NCBI GenBank assembly: GCA_013426805.1
Contig: JACDZG010000002.1
Coordinates: forward strand, 121,264 to 185,263
Direction of reading: 5' to 3'
DNA length: 64,000 bases
Origin: Chromatiaceae bacterium
Lineage (GTDB): Bacteria; Pseudomonadota; Gammaproteobacteria; Chromatiales; Chromatiaceae
In this document: in pieces, positions 28,399 through 38,200 of the stretch
How the letters are laid out: each line of letters begins with the position of its first letter
How positions within the stretch are numbered: the first letter of the stretch is position 1
Made by a program: the position numbers and the translations under genes
Notes under the pieces: generated by a model
Seen by the model: the letters and a program-made list of their open reading frames with translations, nothing else
What the model was told of the DNA's origin: nothing
The model's database searches: none

Positions 28399-29607
28399 CT
28401 AAGAGGCGAGATCGAACAGGGATAATTGCTCCGGGATCCGCACCGCGCAGGCGTGCCCTTGCGCATCCAGGTCCCGAGAGGTCAGCGTCGCCTCGACAAT
28501 CTCCCGTGCGGTGACGCGATCGGTGCGCAGAAAACGGGCCAGAATGCCTTCACTGATGCGTTCTCGAACGTACGCCTGCACGGCCAGATAACGGTAGCGC
28601 TCGGGATAGACATCCTCATGGATCGGCGAGGGTTCAAGCCCCAACAGTCTGCGGGCGGCCCCCGGTTTGAAGCCGCGTTCGGTGAGTGCCTCCCAGGTAC
28701 CGTTCGGGAGCAACCCCAACTGTTCCAGCCGCAATGCCGCCGCCTGGGCCGAGACATGGAATTGGTGAGCAAGCCGGCTCAGGTCGGCGGTCTGAAAGTC
28801 ACCAGTCCGTTCGGTCACCGCCAGAAAGCCGCGTCGGATGGCGGTTTCCGGCATCAACAGGCTGGCCGCAAAGGCATCCGCAAAACGCTCGGAGACCGGC
28901 TTACGCCGTGCGTCGTCGATGTAATCCACTCCCGGCTTGTGCCGGTCGGCGAGAAAGTGGGCGTACTCGTGGGCGAGCGTCCAGCGGCGGCGCTCCGCCG
29001 GATGCTTGCGGTTGATCAGGATGCAGTAGCCAAGCTGCGGAACGAAGGCGTAGAGCCCGGCCAGGGTGGAAGGGATGTCGCCAAAGAAGCAATGGACCCC
29101 GGCCTGCTCGACCAGCGAACGCAGATCGAAGATCGGTTGGTCCCCCAAATGAAGCCGGGAGCGCTCGCGGATCGCGACATCTTCGGCGAACGCGCGCAGA
29201 TCCGCCCGGCGCGGCAGGGTCGCCTCCGGCGGGAAGTCGCGGAACGGCTCAGTCCCCGCCAGGTCTTCCAGTGCCTGGTAGTCGTCAGCGAAGGCTTGCA
29301 AGGTCTGGATCGCCGCCGCGACCGCGGGCGAGTCGTCAGCGCCGAGCGCGGCGCGTAGATGCGGCTCCAACGCCGGCGTGTCCGGACCCTGACGCATCAA
29401 GTCATGGACCGAATGCCGGTAAATCCCGGCCAGGGCGACGATCTCCTCCGGTCTCGCCTTGCGCGTGCCTTTCTCGATTCCAATCAAGGTCGGGCGGCTG
29501 ACCCCAAGCTGCTCGGCCGCCTGCTGCTGCGTCAGGCCGGCCGTTTTGCGCGCTTCGGTCAGGCGGTGGCCGAGTGAGACGGGAGCGAGTTCAAGAATCG
29601 CAGACAT
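28399..29607 (-). CDS. XRE-family HTH regulator fused to ImmA/IrrE metallopeptidase
   Basis: 402 residues. An N-terminal HTH (residues about 10-65; RKTAGLTQQQAAEQLGVSRP) is followed by an ImmA/IrrE (COG2856) domain with LAHEYAHFLADRH, the HExxH zinc site at H213-H217, and a downstream SERFADAFAASLLMP segment typical of the family. Such fusions act as antitoxins or protease-controlled repressors. ATG 29607 has a GAGGG ribosome-binding site; a second ATG lies five codons upstream. It precedes and probably regulates the PIN gene. Confidence 0.9.
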   Translation of the reverse strand: MSAILELAPVSLGHRLTEARKTAGLTQQQAAEQLGVSRPTLIGIEKGTRKARPEEIVALAGIYRHSVHDLMRQGPDTPALEPHLRAALGADDSPAVAAAIQTLQAFADDYQALEDLAGTEPFRDFPPEATLPRRADLRAFAEDVAIRERSRLHLGDQPIFDLRSLVEQAGVHCFFGDIPSTLAGLYAFVPQLGYCILINRKHPAERRRWTLAHEYAHFLADRHKPGVDYIDDARRKPVSERFADAFAASLLMPETAIRRGFLAVTERTGDFQTADLSRLAHQFHVSAQAAALRLEQLGLLPNGTWEALTERGFKPGAARRLLGLEPSPIHEDVYPERYRYLAVQAYVRERISEGILARFLRTDRVTAREIVEATLTSRDLDAQGHACAVRIPEQLSLFDLAS

Positions 29608-29752
29608 GGCGTTCGCCCTCATGGGCTGAATGAACCAGCCACTCGGCCCAAGGAAGTCCAAAGTCTCGTTCTCGGCCACGCTGAGTCGATTTCCACCAGG
29701 GCACACCTCGATCATTGTCAATCTGTGCTCAAATAGTAGCAGGAGATTTTTC

Positions 29753-29796
29753 TTTGTAAATCTCGATCGCCACTATTTTCTAAGTTTGTAAAATCT
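29753..29796. promoter_or_regulatory. Possible operator: two TTTGTAAA(A)TCT direct repeats
   Basis: TTTGTAAATCT (29753-29763) and TTTGTAAAATCT (29785-29796) lie 32 bp apart in an AT-rich patch about 150-190 bp upstream of the XRE-ImmA start. Spaced direct repeats upstream of an autoregulated XRE gene are typical operators. The rest of the 29608-30055 gap shows no gene I can support. Confidence 0.45.
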
Positions 29797-30055
29797 AGCC
29801 GGACTTCTGGTCATCAGGACGCGGCAACCCGGATGTCCTGAGTCGAACCGCAGTTCTGCTCAGTGCGCTCAGTGTGCGAAGCAGCTTCGGCAGGTGCCCA
29901 TCGGGACTCTCCACAGACCTGTGTCGGCGGCGCACGGCCCTGGCCTTGTACCTCACCTGCGCAGCGGCTAACATCCAGACTAGCGGATTCGCGCAACGGC
30001 TCTTGGCCGCGTTTCGTACCAAGATGATCAGGGACCCGAGGCGGAGGTTGACTCA

Positions 30056-30493
30056 ATGAGTGTCGCGACATTGCATGAGGCCGATCGCTTTGAATGGCTG
30101 GAGCAACAGGTCGGTTTATTGAAATCCGGGGCGCTCGGCGCGCTGGATATCACTCACCTGATTCAGGAACTCGAGGCCGAGATGGGAAACGAACGGCGCG
30201 AATTGTTCCGACGCTTACGTGTGCTCATGGCTCATTTGTTGAAATGGCAGTTTCAATCCGAGGCGCGCTCCAACAGTTGGAAAGGGACGATCCGTACTCA
30301 ACGCAACGACATCGCGCGGCTGTTCAAGGAAAATCCAAGTCTGCGCCGTTTCCTGGTCGAGGAACTGCCTGATGCGTACCGCGAGGCTATAGAATGGGCC
30401 GCGGATGAAACCGGGCTTGGGGATGAAACCTTCCCGACGGCATGTCCTTACGCGATCGACGACATCCTGAGCCGGGACTTCTGGCCTGATTGA
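30056..30493 (+). CDS. DUF29 family protein
   Basis: 145 residues with the DUF29 pattern: EADRFEWLEQQVGLLKSG, LDITHLIQELEAEMGNERRE, and LLKWQFQSEARSNSW. DUF29 proteins are small helical proteins abundant in cyanobacteria and purple sulfur bacteria, often in many copies, with unknown function. It is an independent gene about 170 bp upstream of eutB; that spacer has a weak GGTCCGC..GCGGACC palindrome at 30573-30588. Confidence 0.9.
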   Translation: MSVATLHEADRFEWLEQQVGLLKSGALGALDITHLIQELEAEMGNERRELFRRLRVLMAHLLKWQFQSEARSNSWKGTIRTQRNDIARLFKENPSLRRFLVEELPDAYREAIEWAADETGLGDETFPTACPYAIDDILSRDFWPD

Positions 30494-30663
30494 TCGCGCG
30501 ATGTATCGACGCCGCGGGGGCCTTGATCCTAATCCCGGCCATCGCGGCGAGGGCGAGGGCGCTGGTCCGCAGAGCGGACCCTACTGCGGTGCCGCGGCTG
30601 GCCGGAACCATAGGCCATCAGGCAACATCGCACCATCACCCACCTGGTTCATACGGAGCCCCC

Positions 30664-32055
30664 ATGCCCGTCTACCGCCACACCATCGGCTCGACCACCT
30701 ACCGCTTCAACGGACTGGGTGACCTGCTGGCCAAGGCGTCCCCGGCGCGCTCCGGGGACCAGCTCGCGGGGATCGCGGCCGTGGATGCCGCCGAACGGGT
30801 CGCCGCCCAGATGGCGCTCGCCGATCTCCCGCTGACGACCTTCCTGAACGAAACGGTGGTGCCCTACGCGTCCGACGACGTCACGCGGCTGATCATCGAC
30901 ACCCATCAGCCGGCAGCCCTGGCCCCGGTGGCGCATCTGACAGTCGGGGACTTCCGGAACTGGCTGCTGGGCGACACGGCCGACGCGACCGCCCTCGCCG
31001 CCCTGGCGCCGGGCCTGACGCCGGAGATGGCGGCGGCGGTCTCCAAGCTGATGCGCATTCAGGACCTGATCCTGGTCGGGCACAAATGTCGGGTGGTCAC
31101 CGCGTTTCGGAACACCATCGGCCTGGCCGGGCGCATGGCGACCCGACTCCAGCCCAATCATCCCACCGACGATCCCACCGGAGTCGCCGCGAGCATCCTC
31201 GACGGCCTGCTCTACGGCAGCGGCGACGCGGTCATCGGCATCAACCCGGCGAGCGACAGCACCGCCGCGGTGATCACCCTGCTGCGGATGCTCGACGACA
31301 TCATTCAGAGCTATCGCATCCCCACCCAGTCCTGCGTGCTCGCCCATGTCACGACCCAGCTCGAGGCCATCACCCAGGGTGCACCGGTCGATCTGGTCTT
31401 TCAGTCCATCGCCGGCACCCAGGCGGCCAATGCCGGTTTCGGGGTGACGCTCGACCTGCTGGGCGAGGCGCGGGACGCCGCGCTGTCACTCAAGCGCGGC
31501 ACCCTGGGCGACAATGTCATGTATTTCGAGACCGGCCAGGGCAGCGCACTGTCCGCCAACGCCCACTACGGTGTGGACCAGCAAACGCTGGAGGCGCGCG
31601 CCTATGCGGTCGCCCGCCACTTCAAACCCCTGCTGGTCAACACCGTGGTCGGCTTCATCGGCCCCGAGTATCTGTACAACGGCAAGCAGATCATCCGCGC
31701 CGGACTGGAAGACCACTGCTGCGGCAAACTGCTCGGCCTCCCCATGGGCTGCGATGTCTGCTACACCAACCATGCCGAGGCGGATCAGGACGACATGGAC
31801 GTACTGCTGACCCTGCTGGGGGCGGCCGGCTGCAACTACATCATGGGCATCCCCGGATCGGACGATATCATGCTCAACTACCAGACCACCTCCTTCCACG
31901 ACGCGCTCTATATCCGCCAGGTGCTGGGGCTGCGGCCCGCACCGGAGTTCGAAGCCTGGCTGCACCAACTGGGGATCTTCGACGGAAACAACCGGGCGGC
32001 GGTCACCAGCGCGCTGCCGGAGCCCTTCGTGCGCACCCTGGCCCAACTCACCTGA
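30664..32055 (+). CDS. eutB: Ethanolamine ammonia-lyase large subunit
   Basis: 463 residues, close to the usual EutB length of about 453. Recognisable family blocks include DDVTRLIIDTH, the TIM-barrel LMRIQDLILVGHKC, GDAVIGINPASDS, and GLPMGCDVCYTNHAEADQDD. With EutC it converts ethanolamine to acetaldehyde and ammonia using adenosylcobalamin. ATG 30664 begins MPVYRHTIGSTTYRF, a normal EutB start; the longer open frame upstream is intergenic. eutC follows after 21 bp. No reactivase (eutA) or shell genes are in the window. Confidence 0.97.
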   Translation: MPVYRHTIGSTTYRFNGLGDLLAKASPARSGDQLAGIAAVDAAERVAAQMALADLPLTTFLNETVVPYASDDVTRLIIDTHQPAALAPVAHLTVGDFRNWLLGDTADATALAALAPGLTPEMAAAVSKLMRIQDLILVGHKCRVVTAFRNTIGLAGRMATRLQPNHPTDDPTGVAASILDGLLYGSGDAVIGINPASDSTAAVITLLRMLDDIIQSYRIPTQSCVLAHVTTQLEAITQGAPVDLVFQSIAGTQAANAGFGVTLDLLGEARDAALSLKRGTLGDNVMYFETGQGSALSANAHYGVDQQTLEARAYAVARHFKPLLVNTVVGFIGPEYLYNGKQIIRAGLEDHCCGKLLGLPMGCDVCYTNHAEADQDDMDVLLTLLGAAGCNYIMGIPGSDDIMLNYQTTSFHDALYIRQVLGLRPAPEFEAWLHQLGIFDGNNRAAVTSALPEPFVRTLAQLT

Positions 32056-32076
32056 GATTGCCCCGGAGCGCACACC

Positions 32077-32871
32077 ATGACCAACCCGCTTGTGCCCCAT
32101 CAGCCGGTCGTCGTCGCCAACCCCTGGGAGACCCTGCGCCGCTTCACCGCTGCCCGCATCGCCCTGGGCCGGGCCGGCGGCAGTCTGCCCACCGCGCCAC
32201 ACCTGGCCTTTCAGCTCGCCCATGCCCAGGCGCGCGACGCGGTGCAATTGCCGCTGGATCAGGCGGGCGTCGCGTCCGACCTGCAGACCCGCGGCTACCA
32301 AACAGTGTGCCTGCACAGCGCGGCACCGGACCGCGCGACTTATCTGCAACGACCCGACCTGGGGCGCCGACTCGCTGAACCCTCGCGGGAGACCCTGGCC
32401 GCACTGGCGACCCATGCCGCCGCCCCGCCGGAGCTGGCCTTCGTCATCGGCGACGGGCTCTCCGCCCGCGCCATCCACGAGAACGCCGTCGCTTTCCTGG
32501 ACCAGATCGCCCCCCGGCTGCGCGCCGCCGGCTGGCACCTTGGCCCGGTCTCGCTGGTCGCGCAGGCGCGGGTCGCCATCGGCGACGAGATCGGCCAGGT
32601 CTTGGGCGCCGCCATCGTCGTGATCCTGATCGGCGAGCGGCCGGGCTTGAGTTCCCCGGACAGCCTGGGCGCCTACCTGACCTACGGACCCCGCATCGGC
32701 GTCACCGACGCGCAGCGCAACTGCATCTCCAACATCCGTGCCGCGGGACTGAGCCATGAGGCCGCCGCCCACAAACTCGCTTATCTCTTGGACGAAGCCA
32801 GGCGACGCAAGCTGTCGGGCGTCTTGCTCAAAGACGAAGCCGGGACCCGGCTGCCGCTGAGCGCGGACTGA
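32077..32871 (+). CDS. eutC: Ethanolamine ammonia-lyase small subunit
   Basis: 264 residues with the EutC segments [34 protein letters not shown], and [20 protein letters not shown]. The small subunit helps hold the B12 cofactor against EutB. ATG 32077 has a GGAG site nine bases upstream and is 21 bp from eutB, so the two are one transcript. Confidence 0.97.
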   Translation: MTNPLVPHQPVVVANPWETLRRFTAARIALGRAGGSLPTAPHLAFQLAHAQARDAVQLPLDQAGVASDLQTRGYQTVCLHSAAPDRATYLQRPDLGRRLAEPSRETLAALATHAAAPPELAFVIGDGLSARAIHENAVAFLDQIAPRLRAAGWHLGPVSLVAQARVAIGDEIGQVLGAAIVVILIGERPGLSSPDSLGAYLTYGPRIGVTDAQRNCISNIRAAGLSHEAAAHKLAYLLDEARRRKLSGVLLKDEAGTRLPLSAD

Positions 32872-32925
32872 CCACGGTCGGCAGCCGGCGCTCGGGCTGA
32901 TGGTGGATGTGCTGCGCGGCCTTGG

Positions 32926-33047
32926 TCATAAACCCGACCACCGACCGATCTGCACGGTCGTCGGTCCGCACAGCGGACCTTACAGGTCAAGGTGTTACCG
33001 TAGGGTCCGCTGTGCGGACCGTCCGCCGTCGGCCGGAACAATGATCA
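32926..33047. repeat. Palindromic repeat family 2 (GGTCCGC..GCGGACC)
   Basis: Two inverted GGTCCGC/GCGGACC hairpins separated by a CAGGTCAAGGTGTTACCGTA linker, preceded by GGTCATAAACCCGACCACC and GCACGGTCGTCGGTCCGC. Closely related copies are at 47085-47160, 51813-51916 and 63948-64000. It fills the gap between eutC and the convergent AMP-ligase gene; no gene is seen in 32872-33160. Confidence 0.85.
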
Positions 33048-33160
33048 AGGCCCGCCGCGCTTTCCGCTGGTGGATAAGGCGCGCCACTCGGTGCCGGGGA
33101 CCCCGCACGTCGGTCGCGCGCCGCATCAACCAGGGGTCGCACGATGCAACAGCTCCGCCC

Positions 33161-34654
33161 TCACCCGGCCGCCGCCTGCGCCAGCGCGCGCAGCCCGCAC
33201 CGATCCAGTTTGCCTGATGCGAGCACGGGCAACTCCGGCAGCGGCAGAAAGAGCCGCGGACGCTCCGCTCCCGGCAGCCTGACCCGACACCAGGCGTCGA
33301 GTGCCGCCGGCGTCACCTCGCCACGATAGAGTGCGACCAGCCGCTGGCCCCACACCGGGTCCGCGACGCCGACGACCGCCGCCTCGCTCACGCCAGGCGC
33401 CTCGGCCAGCATCGACTCCACCCGCCCCGGATGGACATTGACCCCGCCGGTCACCAGCACCTCGTCGGCCCGCCCCAGGATATGCAGCGCGCCGTCCGGC
33501 CCCCGACAAGCGAGATCCGACGTGGTGAACCAGCCGTCCGCCAGCCCCACGCCGGGTATCCGCTCAGGATTGGCGTAACCCGCCATCACCACCGGCCCGC
33601 GCACCAGCAGCCGCCCGGAACCGTCCGCACAGGCCGGGCAGTCCAGTTCGACCCCGGCCAGCGGTTGGCCGATGACTCCGGACGCGGGAGCCTGCACCAG
33701 ACGCGCCGAGGTCGCGATCTGCGCCGCGGTCTCGGTCATCCCGTAAGTCACGTGCAACGGCCAGCCGGCCGCGATGGCCTGCCGCGCCAGCGGCGGACTG
33801 AGCGACTGCCCGCCCACCAACACCACCCGCAAAGTCACCGGCGGCGGGTGCCCCAGCGCAAGCAGGCGCGCCAGCATCGGCGGCACCAGCGACAGGTGCG
33901 TCACGGCCCGCGACGCGATAGCGGCGGCCACCGCGTCCGCGTCGAACCCGTCGTGGAGCACCACCGCGGCCCCGGACAGGGCACAGCGATAGAGAATGGA
34001 GAGCCCGCCGATATGGCGCAGCGGCAGACAGCACAGCCAGCGATCGCCGGCGCGCAGATCCAGATGCCGATGACTCAGCGCCGCCGCCGCCAGCACATTG
34101 CCCTGAGTCAGCATCGCCGCCCGCGGGGCGCCACTGCTGCCGCTGGTTTCCACCACCAGGGCCAGCGGTGAGGACCAGCGCGCGGACTCTGGTACCGCAC
34201 CCGGCGTCGCCCGCGCGGACGGCGACGCCAGGCGAACCAGCCAACCGCCGGTCAAGCCATCGGTTCCGGCGGCCCGCCAGATCCACTCGGCACCGGTCCC
34301 CGCCAACAGCGCATCGTCGGCCGGGTCATCCGCCGCGGTGCGGATCGGCAACAGCGCCGCATCGCACTGCGCCAACGCGTGCAGCATCAAGATCAGGTGA
34401 GTCCCCGGCCGCTGCGGCACCGCCACCAAGTGGCCCGGCAGTAACCCCTGCGCCCGGAGCCGCGCCGCGAGGGCCGCGGACTGCTCGGCCAGTTGCCTAG
34501 CGCTCCAGACGGATTGCCCAGCCCCCGACGCCGTGATCAGCGCAGGCTCCGGACCCCGGTGCCAAGGCGCACCGGCGAAAACCGCTCCGGTGGCAAGCAC
34601 CGCGGCCGGAACCCCCTCCCTCACCCCGGTCGGGTACTCGGGCAAATCACTCAT
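33161..34654 (-). CDS. menE: AMP-dependent CoA ligase, MenE-like (o-succinylbenzoate-CoA ligase)
   Basis: 497 residues of the ANL superfamily. The P-loop ETSGSSGAPRAAMLTQGN, the aromatic motif VTYGMTETAAQI, the TSDLACRGPDG hinge region, and the C-terminal LPVLASGKLDR with the catalytic Lys are all present. The compact size and RHIGGLSILYRC segment favour MenE (menaquinone synthesis) over long-chain acyl-CoA ligases; no other men gene lies in the window, so the assignment rests on similarity only. ATG 34654 has a CGGAG site; an ATG at 34669 is the alternative. Confidence 0.78.
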   Translation of the reverse strand: MSDLPEYPTGVREGVPAAVLATGAVFAGAPWHRGPEPALITASGAGQSVWSARQLAEQSAALAARLRAQGLLPGHLVAVPQRPGTHLILMLHALAQCDAALLPIRTAADDPADDALLAGTGAEWIWRAAGTDGLTGGWLVRLASPSARATPGAVPESARWSSPLALVVETSGSSGAPRAAMLTQGNVLAAAALSHRHLDLRAGDRWLCCLPLRHIGGLSILYRCALSGAAVVLHDGFDADAVAAAIASRAVTHLSLVPPMLARLLALGHPPPVTLRVVLVGGQSLSPPLARQAIAAGWPLHVTYGMTETAAQIATSARLVQAPASGVIGQPLAGVELDCPACADGSGRLLVRGPVVMAGYANPERIPGVGLADGWFTTSDLACRGPDGALHILGRADEVLVTGGVNVHPGRVESMLAEAPGVSEAAVVGVADPVWGQRLVALYRGEVTPAALDAWCRVRLPGAERPRLFLPLPELPVLASGKLDRCGLRALAQAAAG

Positions 34655-34872
34655 CTGCGACTCCGTCATCGGCACCACACCGGTCACCCGTAAACGCCCC
34701 GGCGTCACGCGGCAGACCGGGATTGTAGCGGCACCGTTCAAGGTCGCGGAACGGACTTCAGCAATTCCAAATTTGGGCGGCCTCGCGCGACCTCTGGTGG
34801 ATGCGGCGCGCGGCCGACGTGGCGGGCCCTCACACCGAACGGCGCGCCTTATCGACCCTAGGCAGACCCGAC

Positions 34873-35062
34873 CAGGTCCGCGCGTGGCGGTCACCCGGCA
34901 CTGACCGGCGAGGGTGTCGCACAGGGTCGACCAGCGCTCGGTGATGCCGTGCGTGCGCAGGCGGCGACAAATCAGTTGGACCAACTGGCAGGCCAGGACC
35001 GAGATAAACAGGTGTCTGTCGACCCGCGCCTCGGTGCGGTGATCAGTGGGTGGCGATCGGCA
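34873..35062 (-). pseudogene. Transposase C-terminal remnant (IS1634/IS4-like)
   Basis: The minus-strand frame reads DHRTEARVDRHLFISVLACQ then LVQLICRRLRTHGITERWST and LCDTLAGQCRVTAT, the C-terminal part of DDE transposases of the IS1634/IS4 type (HLFISVLAY...; WSTLR..L.GQ.RVT). Upstream catalytic parts are absent and the frame runs on without homology, so it is a decayed fragment. It lies in the 34655-35204 gap upstream of the menE-like gene; nothing else is recognised there. Confidence 0.7.
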
Positions 35063-35204
35063 ACCCGGTGCGGTTGGCCCCCACGGCGGTCGGGCGTGCC
35101 TGTGCTAGTATCCGGTTACAATGACTGCCTAGGTTCCGCTGCCGATTCATTCCGATCGATTGGCGCGCCCTACGGCCTTCCATCGCCCAACTGGTGCTTA
35201 TCCC

Positions 35205-38200
35205 ATGAGCAACGAGACGAACATCGTATCGGGTCAGACACCGGACAGCAGCAAGCGTCGCTGGCTCCGTTTTTCATCCGCCGGAGCGAAGAGTAAGAGG
35301 CCGCGAACCAGTTACTCGCCCTTACTGCGCTGGACCTGGATCGCCTTCCTTTTCGTCTACCTGTTTTCCATGATCATGACCTTGTTCGAGGTCGACGCCT
35401 TCCAAACCCTCGCGGCGCAGCTTTCGCGGCAGGGCGAGGGCGCCGCCGCGCGCACCGAGGCGATCCACCAGCGCGAGGTGCTGGAGGCGGTCCGCGAGGT
35501 GGCCCAGGAACGTGGCGACGGAGGGCAGACCGTCCCGATCGACCGGCCCCCGTCGGGCGGCAGGGCGCGGGACCTCGACACCCTGCGCCAAGCGGTCAGG
35601 CTGCTCGATGCGGTGATGCCGGAGTTGCGGTTCGCGCCCTTCGCGCCGGACGCCGCGCGCCAGGCGGATGCGGCTCAGGATCTGCTGACGCGCATCGGCG
35701 AGCTCTCCGCTCGGCTACAGCAAGATCGCAACACCCTCCCCTCCTGCGATAAGGGCGATTGCGGCGACGCCATCGCCGCAAAGACGCTGGCCGTCCAGTT
35801 GGCTGGCGTCAGGGGGCAGGTCGGTGCGCTGCTGAATTCACTCCAGACGCTCGGATTACCGAACCAAGGAGGCGCCAACCTCAACACCACGGTAACCAAT
35901 GCGAAGTCAGCGCTCGAAAGCCTACAAACATCGCTCGGTGCACTGGGTACGACGGCTGGCGACGCCCTGGATACGATCATGGTGAGGGACCTGTCCGCGT
36001 CGATTTCCGATGGGCTCAAAGCGCTGCAACGGTCAGGTGTCGATGACCTCGCGGCGCTGTTCGCGGCGACTGCGGATTTGGGTTCCCCGGGGTCGAAGGG
36101 AAAGAAGAACGACCCGCTCAAGCCGGTCGGACAGACCATGAGCAAGGACGTGCGCGATGCCTTGTTCGCCTTTGGAATCAAGGAAGGCAAGGGATGGACA
36201 CGCGCCAGTCTCGACCAGGAGAACGGATTGAAATCGGCGCTCACGGGGTTTCAACAGGCAAAGGGCCTAACCGTCGGGGATTATGGCCCCAAGACGGCCA
36301 CTGCCCTCACACAGTTCGTCGCGGACTGCAACGCTGATCGGCAGTGCAATCTCATCAATGCCGACGCCGACGATAGCGGCGAGGTTGCAGGGGAGAGCGC
36401 GCGTCGGGAATTGACACGCCTGGCCGCGGCTTTAGATGCCCTGGGCACCGTGGCAACCGCGAGCCAGGACGGCGCCGCGGTCGCTGACCGCGCTCGTGCA
36501 CTGGCCGATCTCGATCTGGCCGCGCTGCGTCTATCGAGCCTGCGGATTCTGGGGCCTGCAGAAGGCGCGGGCGGCACGGTCACGGCCGTCGCGCAGAGCC
36601 GGGAGCGGTACGAAAAGGCGGTGGCGGCCATCGATCGGGCAGTCAAGGCGCTACGCCAGGGCTTCGCCGACGAGTCCGGGTTGATGCCTATCGTCCTGGC
36701 CATCGGCGAGGACGATCCGCGGGCCTACCAAAAGGCGGAGTCGATCTGGAACGAGTACGAGGCGATTGATCATTACCAGTCGTTGCTCGCGCCACTGGCG
36801 TTCATGAGCGTCGATAAGCCGCTGGCATGCGACGGGTACCAGCCTCAAGTCGGTATCTTGCCGCTTCTCAATTCGTTCACCTGCCCGGTTCGGGAGCTCT
36901 TGCGCCCCCTGTGGAACCGGCTGGTCACCATCGGCTTCCACCCCAAGGTGCTCGCGACCATGCCCCGTCAGGCCCTCGACATCCTGGTCGTCATGGTGAT
37001 GGGCGCCGTCGGCAGCCTGATTTACCTGACCCGCTACCTGCTCAACAAGGTGCTGCAGGGGATTGATGAGTCGTCCTCATTGTGGCGTCCGTTCAGCTGG
37101 TACTTTTTCCGTCCAGCGTTTGGCATGGTGGTGGCGTTCGCGATCTTCCTCCTTTACAAAACCGGCCAGGTGGCGCTCGGCGGGCCCACCGGAAACGTCC
37201 TGGCCTCCGAGGTCAATCTGCCGATCCTGGCCATCGTCTCGTTGTACGCCGGGCTTATGTCCTGGCAGGCGCTGGAACTGGTGGAGAGCAAGGGTCGGCG
37301 CTGGCTGTCCGACCAGACGCGGGACAATCTCTGGGCCGTCGGGCTGGAACAGGCGTTGGCGACCAAGGGCAAGAGCGGCGCGGACCTCGTCGCCCAGGTG
37401 GGCGTGTCACCGACCCAGGTCGAGCGCTGGATCGGCCTCCAGGACAAGGTCACGCCAGAGATGCAGGATCGCATCCTGACCTGGCTGGAACGCGAGCGCG
37501 TCGAGATCTTCAGCCGCGACGAACTTGTCGCGGCGGATCAGGCCAAGCTCGCATGGGCAGTGGGCCTCAAGGACGTGATCGCTCGTCACCCCGCCGTCGG
37601 CGACGTGCCGCAACTGGCGCAGTTGATCGGACGCGAGGTCTCCACGGTCCAGGCCTGGGTTGACTTGAAGCGTCAGGTGCCGTCGGACGCGCAATACGTC
37701 ATCGCGGACGCACTCGGCATGCCATGGGCGCTGCTGTTCGACCCCCAGCTTCCCGACGCTCACATCTACGCCGTCGGCCTGCGCAAGGCCCTGGCAGCGA
37801 GTGACGCCAAGCACGCGACAGCGCAGTCCCTGGCCCAGGCCGTCGGATCCACGCAAGGCGCCATTCGCGGCTACATGGAGCTGCGCAGTCCCGTGCCCAA
37901 GGTCCTGCACGAGCGCATCGCCGCGGCATTGGGGTTGGATGCCAAGGCCCTATTCAGCGCGAATCGGCCCCTGGACGCCGAGTTCAAGTGGGCGCACGGA
38001 CTGCGGCGCCGGATGCGCAAGGCGACGCCCCCACTGACCAGCGGCGCGTTGGCGGAGGCCATCGATACCGATCAGGCCTATGTGCGGGACTGGATGGAGC
38101 TGGCCAGATGCGGCGAGGACGACGCGCCCTACTGCGGGCAGGTTCCGCCCGAGACCCAAAAGGCCCTGTTGAAAATGCTCGGCGGCGACGCGAGTGCGCT

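Noticed and set aside
29797..30055. Minus-strand frames between the XRE-ImmA and DUF29 genes
   Set aside because: Short overlapping frames with no ribosome-binding site and no conserved motif.
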